NCBI GenBank assembly: GCA_964650705.1
Contig: CAZYUJ010000007.1
Span: 41,520 to 105,519, forward strand
DNA length: 64,000 bases
Source: Faeciplasma sp964650705
Lineage (GTDB): Bacteria; Bacillota; Clostridia; Oscillospirales; Ruminococcaceae
Direction of reading: 5' to 3'
The position numbers and the translations under genes were made by a program. The notes under the pieces are model-generated. The model did not search any database. It was given only the letters and a program-made list of their open reading frames with translations, and was not told where the DNA came from. Positions within the stretch are counted from its first letter, which is position 1. Each line of letters opens with the position of its first letter. Shown here piece after piece: positions 41,945-50,605 of this stretch.

Positions 41945-43270
41945 TTACAATCTCTGTGTAATGAAAATATCGTAAACCGCTTTGATCGAGGTCTCGAAGT
42001 CCTCGGCGCTGACTCCGACGATGATGTTAAGCTCGCTCGAGCCCTGGTCGATCATCTTGACGTTGACGTTGTGGTGTGCGAGGCTCGCAAAGATCCTTGC
42101 AGCAGTTCCTCGCTGAGATTTCATGCCTCTTCCCACAACAGCCAAAAGTGCGATGTCACGGTCGATCTCGATGTGGTCGGGCTTTACGTTGCGGTGAAGT
42201 CCTTCGATGATATCCTTTTCCTTTTTCTCGAACTCAGCCTTGTGGACGATAACGCTCATCGTATCTATTCCCGAAGGGACGTGCTCGAACGAAACACCGT
42301 TTTTCTCGAAGACCTCCAAAACTCGTCTGCCAAAGCCGAGCTCTTGGTTCATCATGTCCTTTTCGATGGTCACGGTAACAAAGCCCTTGTTGCCTGCGAT
42401 GCCGGTGATGGTATAAATGCAGTCGTCATTGGTAGCGTTCTCAACGATCATCGTGCCCTTGTCTTCGGGCTTGTTTGTGTTCTTGATGTTTATCGGGATC
42501 CCCGCTTTTCTGACAGGGAAGATAGCTTCCTCGTGCAATACGGTAGCACCCATATATGCAAGCTCTCTGAGCTCACGGTATGTTATCGTCTGGATCGGCT
42601 CGGGATCGGGAACGATTCTCGGATCACACACCAAAAATCCCGAAACATCAGTCCAGTTTTCATAAAGATCAGCGCCTACTGCCGCCGCAACGATAGAACC
42701 TGTGATATCGGATCCGCCGCGGGAGAAGGTCTTGACGGTGTCATTCGGCATCGAACCATAGAATCCGGGGATAACGGCGTTGCCCGTTTTCTCAAGACGC
42801 TTTCTGATCGCGATGCAGGTCTCTTCGAGTCTCAGCTTGCCGTCATCGCCGAAGAAGATAACGTCTGCGGCGTCAATAAATGCAACGCCCAAGTATTTTG
42901 CCAAGATGATACCGTTTAAATATTCGCCGCGGGATGCGGCATAGTCACGTCCTGCTCTTGCCAAAAAGCTGACCTTGATGGTCTCGAATTCCTTATCCAA
43001 AGAAAGTTCCAAGCCAAGGTCGGCAATGATATCTGTATATCTTTTTTGTATTTCATTGAAAAGGGGCATAAAGTCGCCGCCTCTTGCCGCCATATCATAG
43101 CAGGAATAGAGCATATCGGTGACCTTAGTATCCTTCGGATCTCTTTTTCCGGGAGCAGAGGGAACAACGTATCTTCTTGTTTCATCCGCTTTGATTATAT
43201 TTGCAACCTTAATAAACTGGTTCGCGTCAGCCAACGAGCTTCCGCCGAACTTAACAACTTTTGTCTGCAC
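41945..43270 (-). CDS. lysC: Aspartate kinase
   Basis: It phosphorylates aspartate, opening the lysine/threonine/methionine and diaminopimelate pathway. The N-terminus VVKFGGSSLADANQFIKV is the kinase signature. SRGGSDITGSIVAAAVGADLY forms the substrate site. Two C-terminal ACT domains are visible (ITGIAGNKGFVTVTIEKDMM and LLAVVGRGMKSQRGTAARIF). The 441-residue monofunctional length is normal. No lysine riboswitch consensus is recognisable in the 170 bases upstream, so feedback through the ACT domains is the visible control. Confidence 0.93.
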   Translation of the reverse strand: MQTKVVKFGGSSLADANQFIKVANIIKADETRRYVVPSAPGKRDPKDTKVTDMLYSCYDMAARGGDFMPLFNEIQKRYTDIIADLGLELSLDKEFETIKVSFLARAGRDYAASRGEYLNGIILAKYLGVAFIDAADVIFFGDDGKLRLEETCIAIRKRLEKTGNAVIPGFYGSMPNDTVKTFSRGGSDITGSIVAAAVGADLYENWTDVSGFLVCDPRIVPDPEPIQTITYRELRELAYMGATVLHEEAIFPVRKAGIPINIKNTNKPEDKGTMIVENATNDDCIYTITGIAGNKGFVTVTIEKDMMNQELGFGRRVLEVFEKNGVSFEHVPSGIDTMSVIVHKAEFEKKEKDIIEGLHRNVKPDHIEIDRDIALLAVVGRGMKSQRGTAARIFASLAHHNVNVKMIDQGSSELNIIVGVSAEDFETSIKAVYDIFITQRL

Positions 43271-43396
43271 AGCAAAGTCTCCTTAACGAGTTTCTTACTT
43301 TATTATATTATTTTGTGCGGATTCAGTCAATCGACACAAAAAACGAAATTGGCGCTGTTTTAGCTCTTTATCATGTTAAAATATCACTAAACACGC

Positions 43397-43431
43397 TAAA
43401 AAACTCCGCATCGAACAGATTTTCGATGCGG
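43397..43431 (-). terminator. Terminator of the rsmD-coaD-coiled-coil operon
   Basis: Minus strand CCGCATCGAA / TTCGATGCGG stem followed by AGTTTTTTAG. Confidence 0.85.
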
Positions 43432-43438
43432 TAATTTT

Positions 43439-43906
43439 TTAATTTTCGTTGTTTGACTTGCTCGCAGCCTTAACCGCTTCGCGCATCGCCTTGATCTCGT
43501 TCATCGTCTTGTTGAGCGACTTTTCGCTTTCGCCCAAAACGCTGTCAAGCTTTTCGACCATAGCTTTTCTTATGGAAACGTCCATAGCCTTAGCCTGTGC
43601 CATAAGGTCGTTTGCGGCTTCCTTTGCCTGTTTAACGATCTCCTCTTCGGAAACCAAAAGCTTCGCACGCTCCTCAGCACGCTTGATGATCTCTTCTGCC
43701 TGTGCGTTAGCTTCGGTGAAGATCTCGGAACGGTCAGCGGCGATCTCCTTAGCTCTTTTAATTTCAGTAGGGAGATTATAACGGATGTTGTCAATATATT
43801 CGCGCAATTTGTCCGCATCGACCATGCACTTCTTTCCCGAGAAGGGAACAGTGACCGCCTTATCGAGCATATCGTCCATCATTTCCAAAATTTCATCAAT
43901 AGTCAT
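43439..43906 (-). CDS. Coiled-coil protein downstream of coaD
   Basis: The 155 residues are almost entirely helical with heptad-like charge patterns (KRAKEIAADRSEIFTEANAQ, EEIIKRAEERAKLLVSEEEI). They resemble ATP-synthase peripheral-stalk subunits (H/b type) and DivIVA-like coiled coils, but no ATPase genes are nearby. Proteins of this sort often sit directly after coaD in clostridia. The ATG follows AGGAG-like sequence and the gene is 13 bases from coaD in one operon. Function unknown. Confidence 0.75.
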   Translation of the reverse strand: MTIDEILEMMDDMLDKAVTVPFSGKKCMVDADKLREYIDNIRYNLPTEIKRAKEIAADRSEIFTEANAQAEEIIKRAEERAKLLVSEEEIVKQAKEAANDLMAQAKAMDVSIRKAMVEKLDSVLGESEKSLNKTMNEIKAMREAVKAASKSNNEN

Positions 43907-43919
43907 GTTTCAAATCTCC

Positions 43920-44414
43920 TTATATTTTATCGTTTAAAAGACGCTTGGTGATCTTGTCTGAGATCGCTTCGGGGACAAAGTCGGAAATATCTCCGCCGAA
44001 GGATGCGATCTGTTTAACAACGCTTGAGCTTAGATACATATTCTCCGAGCTTGTGACCAAAAATACCGTCTCAGCATCGGGATAGAGCTTTTTGTTTGCA
44101 AGAGCTTGCTGGAATTCATATTCAAAGTCGGTAACAGCCCTTAAGCCCTTGACGATGGCTGTTGCCTTGATGTTCTTGACGTATTCAGCCAAAAGCCCCG
44201 TCAGGATATCGACCTCGATATTATCGAGATCCTTTGTGACCTCTTTGATCATCTCGACTCTTTCCTCAGCGGAAAAGCTCGGATGCTTTGATGGGTTGAC
44301 CGACACCAAAACGATCACCTTGTCAAACAGCTTCGAGGCACGAGTCATGATATCCAGATGTCCCAAGGTCACGGGGTCAAAGCTACCGGGGCAAACGGCG
44401 ATCCTCTCACTCAT
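43920..44414 (-). CDS. coaD: Pantetheine-phosphate adenylyltransferase
   Basis: CoaD adenylylates 4'-phosphopantetheine to dephospho-CoA. The nucleotidyltransferase motif appears as AVCPGSFDPVTLGHLDIMTR (T-x-G-H), with VKGLRAVTDFEYEFQQA and the later EN-MYLSSSVVKQIA segment. The 164-residue length is usual. ATG at 44414 is preferred over 44420 because GAGGG lies 8 bases upstream. It overlaps the end of rsmD by 8 bases; the rsmD-coaD pairing is widespread in Firmicutes. Confidence 0.94.
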   Translation of the reverse strand: MSERIAVCPGSFDPVTLGHLDIMTRASKLFDKVIVLVSVNPSKHPSFSAEERVEMIKEVTKDLDNIEVDILTGLLAEYVKNIKATAIVKGLRAVTDFEYEFQQALANKKLYPDAETVFLVTSSENMYLSSSVVKQIASFGGDISDFVPEAISDKITKRLLNDKI

Positions 44415-44967
44415 TCTCATCGCCCTCGCTTTCGATCATATATGTCGTAAGTGCGATCTTCTTGCCATAGTTATATTCACGGTACTTCTTAAGCCTTCCC
44501 ACGGTTTCGGGAAGTGTGACGTCAGATTCATGCTCACAAACAACGATTCCTCGGTCACTCATTTTCGGCTCCAAAAGGGGGAGAGCCATAAGAACAAGTC
44601 CCTGTTCATATGGCGGATCCAAAAGTGCGATATCAATATCGCCCTTAGCCGTTCTTAAATAGTCGCAAGCGTCCATATTAAGGATCCTTGACTGTGAAAC
44701 AAAGCCGCAGCTTTGAATATTTTCTCTTACAACATTTATCGACTGACGGGATTTATCAACAAACACACAGTGTGCGGCTCCGCGGCTGAGTGCTTCGATT
44801 CCAAGCTGACCGCATCCTGCGAACAGATCGACAACGCTCGCCGAGGGCAGATCAAACTGAATTATCGAAAAAATTGCTTCCTTGACCTTGTCCGAGGTCG
44901 GTCTGACTTCAAGCCCGTCAAGGGTCTTGAGCCGCTTTCCTCGAGCAGTTCCTGTAATTACTCTCAT
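44407..44967 (-). CDS. rsmD: 16S rRNA (guanine966-N2)-methyltransferase
   Basis: RsmD methylates G966 in the 30S subunit with SAM. The protein begins MRVITGTARGKRLKTLDG, then PTSDKVKEAIFSII, the SAM-binding VVDLFAGCGQLGIEALSRGA, and the catalytic DPPY in IALLDPPYEQGLV. The length of 186 residues fits. It is first in the operon with coaD. Confidence 0.94.
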   Translation of the reverse strand: MRVITGTARGKRLKTLDGLEVRPTSDKVKEAIFSIIQFDLPSASVVDLFAGCGQLGIEALSRGAAHCVFVDKSRQSINVVRENIQSCGFVSQSRILNMDACDYLRTAKGDIDIALLDPPYEQGLVLMALPLLEPKMSDRGIVVCEHESDVTLPETVGRLKKYREYNYGKKIALTTYMIESEGDENE

Positions 44968-45049
44968 ATATATTTTCCTCTCCGAAAGAAAGAATTATTT
45001 GCATACACATTTAGTATAACCGAAAAATTTGGGCTTGTCTATATGTTTT

Positions 45050-46900
45050 TCACTTAATTTCATCAATAAACCGCTCTTTAACCTCGCTTGCCTTATCGAG
45101 ACTTATCTTCATCACAGCCGCAATGTCCTCGACACTTGCGGATCTGAGCGATTCCTTGGTCTTGAATTGGGTCAAAAGTGCCTGTGCCTTGACTTTGCCG
45201 ATACCCTTGATCTCGGTAAGCTCTGTTTCGTACATCTTCGCAAGGTGTTTCTTCGTTTGGAAGCTGACGGTATAGCGGTGGACCTCGTCCTGAAGCCTTG
45301 TCAAAAGCGAGAAGACAGCTCTCGATTTTGAAATGGTGATCTCGCTTCCGTCGGGGGCAACGATCGCTCTTGTGTGGTGCTTTTGATCCTTCACCAAGCC
45401 ATAGATCGGAACGTCGATCCCCATCTCTTTTACGACAGGTGTGACAGCGGCGACGTGACCCTTGCCGCCGTCGAGGAAGATAAGGTCGGGCAAGGTCTTA
45501 AAGCCTTCGTCATGACACTCGGGGTCTGAATAGTTTTCAAATCTGCGGCGCAAAACCTCCTGCATGCAGGCATAGTCGTTTTGTTCATAAACAGTTTTTA
45601 TGTTGAATTTTTTATACGCTTTTCTCTTGGGACGGGCGTTCTCCAAAACGACCATTCCGCCGACCATGTCGCTGGATGCGAGGTTTGAAATATCGTAGCA
45701 CTCGATATAAACGGGAGTTTTCGGAAGGCCTATGAGCTTTCCAAGCTCCTCAAGAGCCAAAACTTCCTTTCCCGTTCTTCCGACAGTCAGCGAAAGATGC
45801 TCCAGCGCATTCGATTTCGCCATTTTTGTGAGCGAGAGCATCTCGCCTCGCTTTGCGACGTGAATGTATACGGCGTGACCCGATTTTTCACGGAGATATC
45901 GCTCGATCACTTCCGCACCGGATATCTCCTCATCGATATAAATATCTTTCGGGATCTTGACGCTTCGGGAATAGTATTGCATCAAAAACTCCTCACGCTC
46001 GGCTTCTTCGTCATATATCTCGCCCAAGAAGAAGTCAGCCTTATCGGTCAGCTTTCCGCCTCGGTAGATGAGCACTGACATACAGGACTGAGCTCCGTTT
46101 TGTGCAAGCGCAATAACGTCGGTGTCGGGAAGATTCTTCTCAAATATTTTCTGAGTTTCGCTTGCACGCTTGATCGCGGCGATCCTGTCCCTTAGCATTG
46201 CGGCACGCTCAAACTCAAGGCTTTCCGATGCTCTTTCCATTTCGCGGGTCAGCTCTTCGACAGATTGTGCGCTTCCGCTTTTGATATAGCTGACGGCATC
46301 CTCGATGATGGCGCCGTATTCCTCTTTTGTGAAGCATCCTCTGCAAAGACCGATGCACTTTTTGATCTGGAAGTTCAAGCAGGGGCGCTGTTTTCCGAAA
46401 TCACGGGGAAAAACACGCTTACAGGTCGGGAGCATAAACACCTTGTTTGCTTCCTCGACCGCCTTTAAAGAGGTCAGGCCGCTGGTATACGGGCCGATAA
46501 ACGTCCCGTCGCCCTTCTTTTGCATTTCACGGGTTATGCGGGGATATTCCTCGTTTGATATTTTGATATAGGTATAGCCCTTGTCATCCTTTAAAAGAAT
46601 GTTGTATTTGGGCTGATGCTGTTTGATTAGGGACGCTTCCAAAACCAGCGCCTCATATTCCGAATCGGTGACTATGAAATCATAGTCATATACGTTCGAC
46701 ACCATTTTTGCAACCTTCGGGAAGTGGTCAACGTCTCTGAAATAGCTTGAAACACGGTTACGAAGGTTTTTTGCCTTGCCGATGTATATGATGGTGCCCG
46801 ATCTGTTTTTCATGATGTAGCAGCCCGGGCTTGTCGAGAGCTTTTGCGTTTTTTCACGCAGATAGGGCAACCGTTCGTTGTCTGAAAGCGTTACTCGCAT
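45050..46900 (-). CDS. uvrC: Excinuclease ABC subunit C
   Basis: UvrC makes both incisions around a lesion in nucleotide excision repair. The GIY-YIG nuclease domain (about 20-100) contains GCYIMKNRSGTIIYIGKAKN. The Cys-containing segment FQIKKCIGLCRGCFTKEEYG is present around residues 165-185, and the UVR motif follows at about 205-240. The RNase H-like domain includes ECYDISNLASSDMVGGMVVL, and the tail has a helix-hairpin-helix pair (ELTEIKGIGKVKAQALLTQF). The 616 residues are typical. It is transcribed alone or with ppiB upstream. Confidence 0.96.
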   Translation of the reverse strand: MRVTLSDNERLPYLREKTQKLSTSPGCYIMKNRSGTIIYIGKAKNLRNRVSSYFRDVDHFPKVAKMVSNVYDYDFIVTDSEYEALVLEASLIKQHQPKYNILLKDDKGYTYIKISNEEYPRITREMQKKGDGTFIGPYTSGLTSLKAVEEANKVFMLPTCKRVFPRDFGKQRPCLNFQIKKCIGLCRGCFTKEEYGAIIEDAVSYIKSGSAQSVEELTREMERASESLEFERAAMLRDRIAAIKRASETQKIFEKNLPDTDVIALAQNGAQSCMSVLIYRGGKLTDKADFFLGEIYDEEAEREEFLMQYYSRSVKIPKDIYIDEEISGAEVIERYLREKSGHAVYIHVAKRGEMLSLTKMAKSNALEHLSLTVGRTGKEVLALEELGKLIGLPKTPVYIECYDISNLASSDMVGGMVVLENARPKRKAYKKFNIKTVYEQNDYACMQEVLRRRFENYSDPECHDEGFKTLPDLIFLDGGKGHVAAVTPVVKEMGIDVPIYGLVKDQKHHTRAIVAPDGSEITISKSRAVFSLLTRLQDEVHRYTVSFQTKKHLAKMYETELTEIKGIGKVKAQALLTQFKTKESLRSASVEDIAAVMKISLDKASEVKERFIDEIK

Positions 46901-46914
46901 TTATACGCTGACCT

Positions 46915-47096
46915 CCTTTCGGTGAGTGTGGCGCGGCGGCGCCGCGCCCCTTGGGCGAAGCCCAAGGGGCGGTTGCGCGGGCTTCGCCCGCGCAACCAAG
47001 CAAAAGCAATAAGCTTTTGCGGGCGCCGCGGCAAAAGGCGCTGTGCGCCGAGCCGCCCCAAAGGGGCGAGTTCGGCAGCGTAGCGCCGGGGATTCA
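46915..47096. repeat. GC-rich hairpin element, variant form (E6)
   Basis: GCCCCTTGGGC-GAA-GCCCAAGGGGC and GGTTGCGCGGGC / GCCCGCGCAACC are long stems that incorporate the GGGCGAAGCCC and GGGCTTCGCCC modules as hairpin tips rather than as an enclosing pair. A GCAAAAGC/GCTTTTGC stem follows. It lacks the canonical three-arm layout. Confidence 0.65.
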
Positions 47097-47567
47097 TCAG
47101 TCGATGGTAATGGTCTTGATCCTCTGATCCTTCATGGGCTTGTCCATCGCATTTGTGTCAACCGATGCAATTTCATCAACGACCTCGATGCCTTCAACGA
47201 CCTTACCGAATGCGGCATACTGTCCGTCGAGATGAGGAGCGTCCCTGTGCATGATAAAGAACTGGCTTGATGCCGAGTTAGGGTCAGCGGTGCGGGCCAT
47301 CGAGATAACGCCTCTTGTGTGCTTGATGCTGTTTACAACGCCGTTCGCCAAAAATTCGCCCTTGATCCTTTCCTTCGAGCCGCCCGTGCCCGTTCCCGTG
47401 GGGTCGCCGCCCTGGATCATAAAGCCCCAAATAACTCTGTGGAAGATGATTCCGTCATAAAAGCCTTTCTTAACAAGCTTCTCAAAGTTAGCAACGGTTA
47501 TAGGTGCCTTATCGGGATAAAGCTCGAGCTTTATTTTCTTGCCGTTTTCCATTTCGATTGTTACCAT
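47097..47567 (-). CDS. ppiB: Peptidyl-prolyl cis-trans isomerase, cyclophilin type
   Basis: Cyclophilins speed proline isomerisation in folding proteins. MVTIEMENGKKIKLELYPDK opens a 156-residue single-domain protein. The active-site segments are FHRVIWGFMIQGGDPTGTGT, SMARTADPNSASSQFFI and LDGQYAAFGKVVEG. The Arg, Phe/Met and Gln residues of the catalytic pocket are present. No signal peptide is seen, so it is cytoplasmic. ATG at 47567 is chosen because GGATGG lies about 8 bases upstream. Confidence 0.94.
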   Translation of the reverse strand: MVTIEMENGKKIKLELYPDKAPITVANFEKLVKKGFYDGIIFHRVIWGFMIQGGDPTGTGTGGSKERIKGEFLANGVVNSIKHTRGVISMARTADPNSASSQFFIMHRDAPHLDGQYAAFGKVVEGIEVVDEIASVDTNAMDKPMKDQRIKTITID

Positions 47568-47595
47568 AATAATATCCATCCTTTATATAAAATTA

Positions 47596-48450
47596 TTAAA
47601 AGCCTTCATATTCGTCTGCATCGACCTCTTCACAGCCGTCGGGAATGTCCATGTTCATATCGGATACATCCTCGTTTGCGAATTCAAATGCATAATAGTA
47701 ATATCCGTCAGAATCGCTTGCGCTGTCGTGAACGGTGAAGCTTCCGTCACCAAAGAACGTCCAAGTCGAGGTGATGATACTTCCGCCCTCATCGATCTCG
47801 AAAACCTCGGTAACAGCGCCGTCCTCTTGTGAAACGGACACGTTCACATAGTTCAAGAGCCCATATCCGAAGCGGTCATATCCGTCCTCTGCGTGGTCGT
47901 TTGCATAGCTGTAATACGTCATCAAATCGGAGTCGCAAACGATAACCGTCTCGTCACTTATGATTATTTTCTCAGCTCCGTTTATGTATACGGTATTAGC
48001 GCCGTCAACGAAAAATTCTCTGTCCGTGCCGATAACATATTCCCCGTCATAGGATATGACTTCCATGAATTTTGCATGAGCCTTGTCAGAGTTCAAAAGA
48101 TAGAGATATTCAAACGCCTTGTATTCGTGAATATCGATGATCTCGGCGATATCCACCTCGGGCTCATCAAGCTCATCGTCAGCGACAACCTCTTCCTCAT
48201 CAGGCTCGGAAGCCGTGGGTGCCTCCTCGTGAGCAGATGTACTCGAGGTCACGTCCTCCTCGGGCTCGGAAACATCAGTCACATCACTTGACGAAACGAC
48301 GGGGGATTCCTGCCCGTCGGCGGAGGTGGTGACGTCCTCGCTCGGAGTCACGACATCGTCGGGGACACTTCCGCCGGGCGTGCCCTTGTTACAGGCACAA
48401 AGCGAAAGCACCAATATTAAAGCAAGTATAATTGCAAGCAACTTTTTCAT
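47596..48450 (-). CDS. Lipoprotein with long acidic linker, unknown function
   Basis: A signal peptide with lipobox LSLCAC (Cys20) predicts membrane anchoring. Residues 25-100 are a Ser/Thr/Glu/Asp-rich linker, similar in composition to that of the VanY lipoprotein in this window. The C-terminal 180 residues are beta-rich with repeated Gly-Glu-Tyr and Asp motifs (SYDGEYVIGTDREFFVDGAN) and no catalytic pattern that I recognise. It lies 28 bases upstream of ppiB on the same strand and may be co-transcribed. Confidence 0.8.
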   Translation of the reverse strand: MKKLLAIILALILVLSLCACNKGTPGGSVPDDVVTPSEDVTTSADGQESPVVSSSDVTDVSEPEEDVTSSTSAHEEAPTASEPDEEEVVADDELDEPEVDIAEIIDIHEYKAFEYLYLLNSDKAHAKFMEVISYDGEYVIGTDREFFVDGANTVYINGAEKIIISDETVIVCDSDLMTYYSYANDHAEDGYDRFGYGLLNYVNVSVSQEDGAVTEVFEIDEGGSIITSTWTFFGDGSFTVHDSASDSDGYYYYAFEFANEDVSDMNMDIPDGCEEVDADEYEGF

Positions 48451-48584
48451 TCAAAAAACTCCTTTCTCAAAAGAGCAAATATACACATCTATTATACAAT
48501 AGATCAACGCATTTTTCAATAGCTTGCAAGATGAAGGACGCCATGCTATAATATAGCTGACATTACAAAGGGGGCGAGCAAAAG

Positions 48585-49091
48585 ATGGAACGCATCATAA
48601 TAATAGGCTGCTGTGGTGCAGGTAAGTCAACGCTTGCTGTAAAGCTTGCCCAAAATCTGAACTTGCCTCTTATCCATCTTGATAAGATAAAGTTCTTAGA
48701 CAACTGGCAGGAACGCTCCAAAGAAGAGTTTAATGAGATATTGCTTTCAGAGCTTGAAAAGCCGCGCTGGATTATCGACGGCAACTATAATCGCACCATC
48801 CCGCTGAGAATGCAATATTGTGACACGGTCATTTTTCTTGATTTTGAGCGCCTTGCGTGTATGTGGGGAGTTATAAAAAGAGTGATAAAATATCACGGCA
48901 AGACACGACCCGATATGGGCAACAACTGCCCCGAAAGATTTGATCCCCGGTTTATGAAATATGTTTGGCAGTTCAGAACCAAGCACCGTAAGAGATATCT
49001 TGAAATGCTTGAAAACGTCAGCGACAAAAACGTTATAATTCTTCGAAATCGTACAGAGATCAGAAGGTTTTTGAATGATGTAACAGAATAA
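48585..49091 (+). CDS. P-loop nucleotide kinase-like protein (FlaR/topology-modulation type)
   Basis: The 168-residue protein has a Walker A, IIIGCCGAGKSTLAVKLA, followed by LPLIHLDKIKFLDNW and RWIIDGNYNRTIPLRMQYCD. The lid-like region is rich in Arg and Lys. This order matches the adenylate-kinase-like family annotated as DNA topology modulation protein FlaR, whose true substrate is not established. The ATG follows GGGGGCGAG. It is a single-gene unit with a terminator behind it. Confidence 0.85.
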   Translation: MERIIIIGCCGAGKSTLAVKLAQNLNLPLIHLDKIKFLDNWQERSKEEFNEILLSELEKPRWIIDGNYNRTIPLRMQYCDTVIFLDFERLACMWGVIKRVIKYHGKTRPDMGNNCPERFDPRFMKYVWQFRTKHRKRYLEMLENVSDKNVIILRNRTEIRRFLNDVTE

Positions 49092-49094
49092 TTC

Positions 49095-49119
49095 AACCCA
49101 CCCGCAAGGGTGGGTTTTC
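49095..49119 (+). terminator. Terminator after the FlaR-like gene
   Basis: AACCCACCC-GCAA-GGGTGGGTTTTCTTTTT. Confidence 0.85.
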
Positions 49120-49184
49120 TTTTTGCATATTTAAGCCTTTTACGCACAAAATATCCAAAACGAATTTTGCGAAAGGAAGATTTC

Positions 49185-50198
49185 ATGGCTAAAAAAATCG
49201 GTCAGGCAACCTGGCTAACGGAGACTTTTGTGTGTGCATCGGCGTTTGCCTCGTCAGCAGGCAAAAAGGAGAGCGAGGGCCCGTTCGGCTCGATGTTTGA
49301 CTATATCGACCCTGATGACCGCTTCGGTCAGCAAAGCTTTGAAGAGGCAGAATCTGCGATGCAGGGGCTCACGCTTCAGACCGCACTTGAAAAGCGAGGC
49401 ATAAAGCCCAATGATCTCACGCTCCTGTTCGGCGGCGACCTTTTGAATCAGTGCATCGGCACAAGCTTCGCTTTAAAGGACTTCGAGGTGCCGTTTTTGG
49501 GTATCTACGGCGCATGCTCGACGATGTCCGAGGGGCTTTTGATGTCCTCACTTTTTGTCGATTCGGGGATCGCCGAGAGATGTGCGGCGATAACCTCTTC
49601 GCATTTCTGCACGGCAGAGCGTCAATACCGTTTCCCTCTTGAATACGGCGGACAGCGAACACCCAATTCACAGTGGACTGCGACAGCCTGCGGAGCGGTG
49701 ATCTTGGAAAAGGGGATAGAGCCGCCGTTCATAAAGGCGGTGACAGCGGGAAGGATCGAGGACAAGGGGATCGTTGACGCAAACAACATGGGTGCGGCGA
49801 TGGCGCCTGCGGCATACTCGACCATAAAACAGTTTTTTGAGGATACATCGCTTTTGCCCGAGAACTTCGACTATATCGTGACGGGGGACTTGGGAGTTGT
49901 CGGCTCACAGCTGTTGATAGAGCTTGCCGAGGCTGACGGGCTGGATCTTCGGTCACGCCATCTCGATTGCGGCAGAATGCTTTTTGACATAGATCGTCAG
50001 GACGTCCACGCAGGCGGTTCGGGTTGCGGATGCGCCGCATCCATGCTTTGCGGACACTTTTTGCCGTCACTTAAGTCGGGAAGGATGAAAAACATTCTTT
50101 TTGCCGCAACAGGTGCGCTCTTGTCTCCGACTTCGACCCAGCAGGGGAAGTCCATCCCCGGGATTTCTCACCTTGCGTGGATATCGGCAGAGCCGTAA
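49185..50198 (+). CDS. spoVAD: Stage V sporulation protein AD
   Basis: SpoVAD is a thiolase-fold component of the SpoVA channel that loads dipicolinic acid into the forespore and binds it directly. The 337-residue sequence begins GQATWLTETFVCASAFASSA, with GGDLLNQCIGTSFALKD, FLGIYGACSTMSEGLLMSS and TGDLGVVGSQLLIE as family blocks, ending SGCGCAASMLCGHFLPSL. GAAAGGAAG precedes the ATG. The spoVAE gene follows 14 bases later. spoVAC, usually just upstream, is not at its usual position. Confidence 0.94.
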   Translation: MAKKIGQATWLTETFVCASAFASSAGKKESEGPFGSMFDYIDPDDRFGQQSFEEAESAMQGLTLQTALEKRGIKPNDLTLLFGGDLLNQCIGTSFALKDFEVPFLGIYGACSTMSEGLLMSSLFVDSGIAERCAAITSSHFCTAERQYRFPLEYGGQRTPNSQWTATACGAVILEKGIEPPFIKAVTAGRIEDKGIVDANNMGAAMAPAAYSTIKQFFEDTSLLPENFDYIVTGDLGVVGSQLLIELAEADGLDLRSRHLDCGRMLFDIDRQDVHAGGSGCGCAASMLCGHFLPSLKSGRMKNILFAATGALLSPTSTQQGKSIPGISHLAWISAEP

Positions 50199-50212
50199 AC
50201 AAAGGAGGATAT

Positions 50213-50569
50213 ATGCAATATTTATGGGCATTTTTGGTCGGCGGAGCGTTTTGCGCTGTCGGGCAGATATTGATCGACAAGACAAAGCTGACTCCTGCGA
50301 GAATTTTGGTGACATATGTTGTCTCGGGCGTGGTCTTGGGAGCTTTGGGAGTTTATGAATATATCAAAGATTTCGCAGGAGCAGGCGCAAGCGTGCCCTT
50401 GACGGGGTTTGGATATCTTCTTGCCGAGGGTGTTAAGGAAGCCGTTGATGAGCAAGGGCTTTTGGGCGCCCTCACGGGCGGACTGAAGGCTTGTGCCGGC
50501 GGAATCACCGCCGCAATAACCTCGGGACTCGTCGCCTCACTTTTGTTCCGATCAAGATCCAAGGCATAG
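50213..50569 (+). CDS. spoVAE: Stage V sporulation protein AE (membrane subunit)
   Basis: The 118-residue protein is an integral membrane component of the SpoVA dipicolinate channel. Three to four hydrophobic segments are seen: YLWAFLVGGAFCAVGQILI, ILVTYVVSGVVLGALGVYEY, and the C-terminal GGLKACAGGITAAITSGLVA. LTGFGYLLAEGVKEAVDEQG is a family-specific loop. AAAGGAGG precedes the ATG. It is the second gene of the two-gene unit with spoVAD. Confidence 0.9.
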   Translation: MQYLWAFLVGGAFCAVGQILIDKTKLTPARILVTYVVSGVVLGALGVYEYIKDFAGAGASVPLTGFGYLLAEGVKEAVDEQGLLGALTGGLKACAGGITAAITSGLVASLLFRSRSKA

Positions 50570-50575
50570 AAAAAT

Positions 50576-50598
50576 GACCTTCCCTTTTCGGGAAGGTC
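50576..50598. terminator. Shared terminator of spoVAE and the MATE gene
   Basis: GACCTTCCC-TTTTC-GGGAAGGTC flanked by A- and T-rich sequence in both directions. Confidence 0.8.
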
Positions 50599-50605
50599 AG
50601 TATTT

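Noticed and set aside
43271..43438. Lysine riboswitch or T-box upstream of lysC
   Set aside because: No conserved aptamer or T-box sequence in the 170-base leader, and no leader terminator close to the gene.
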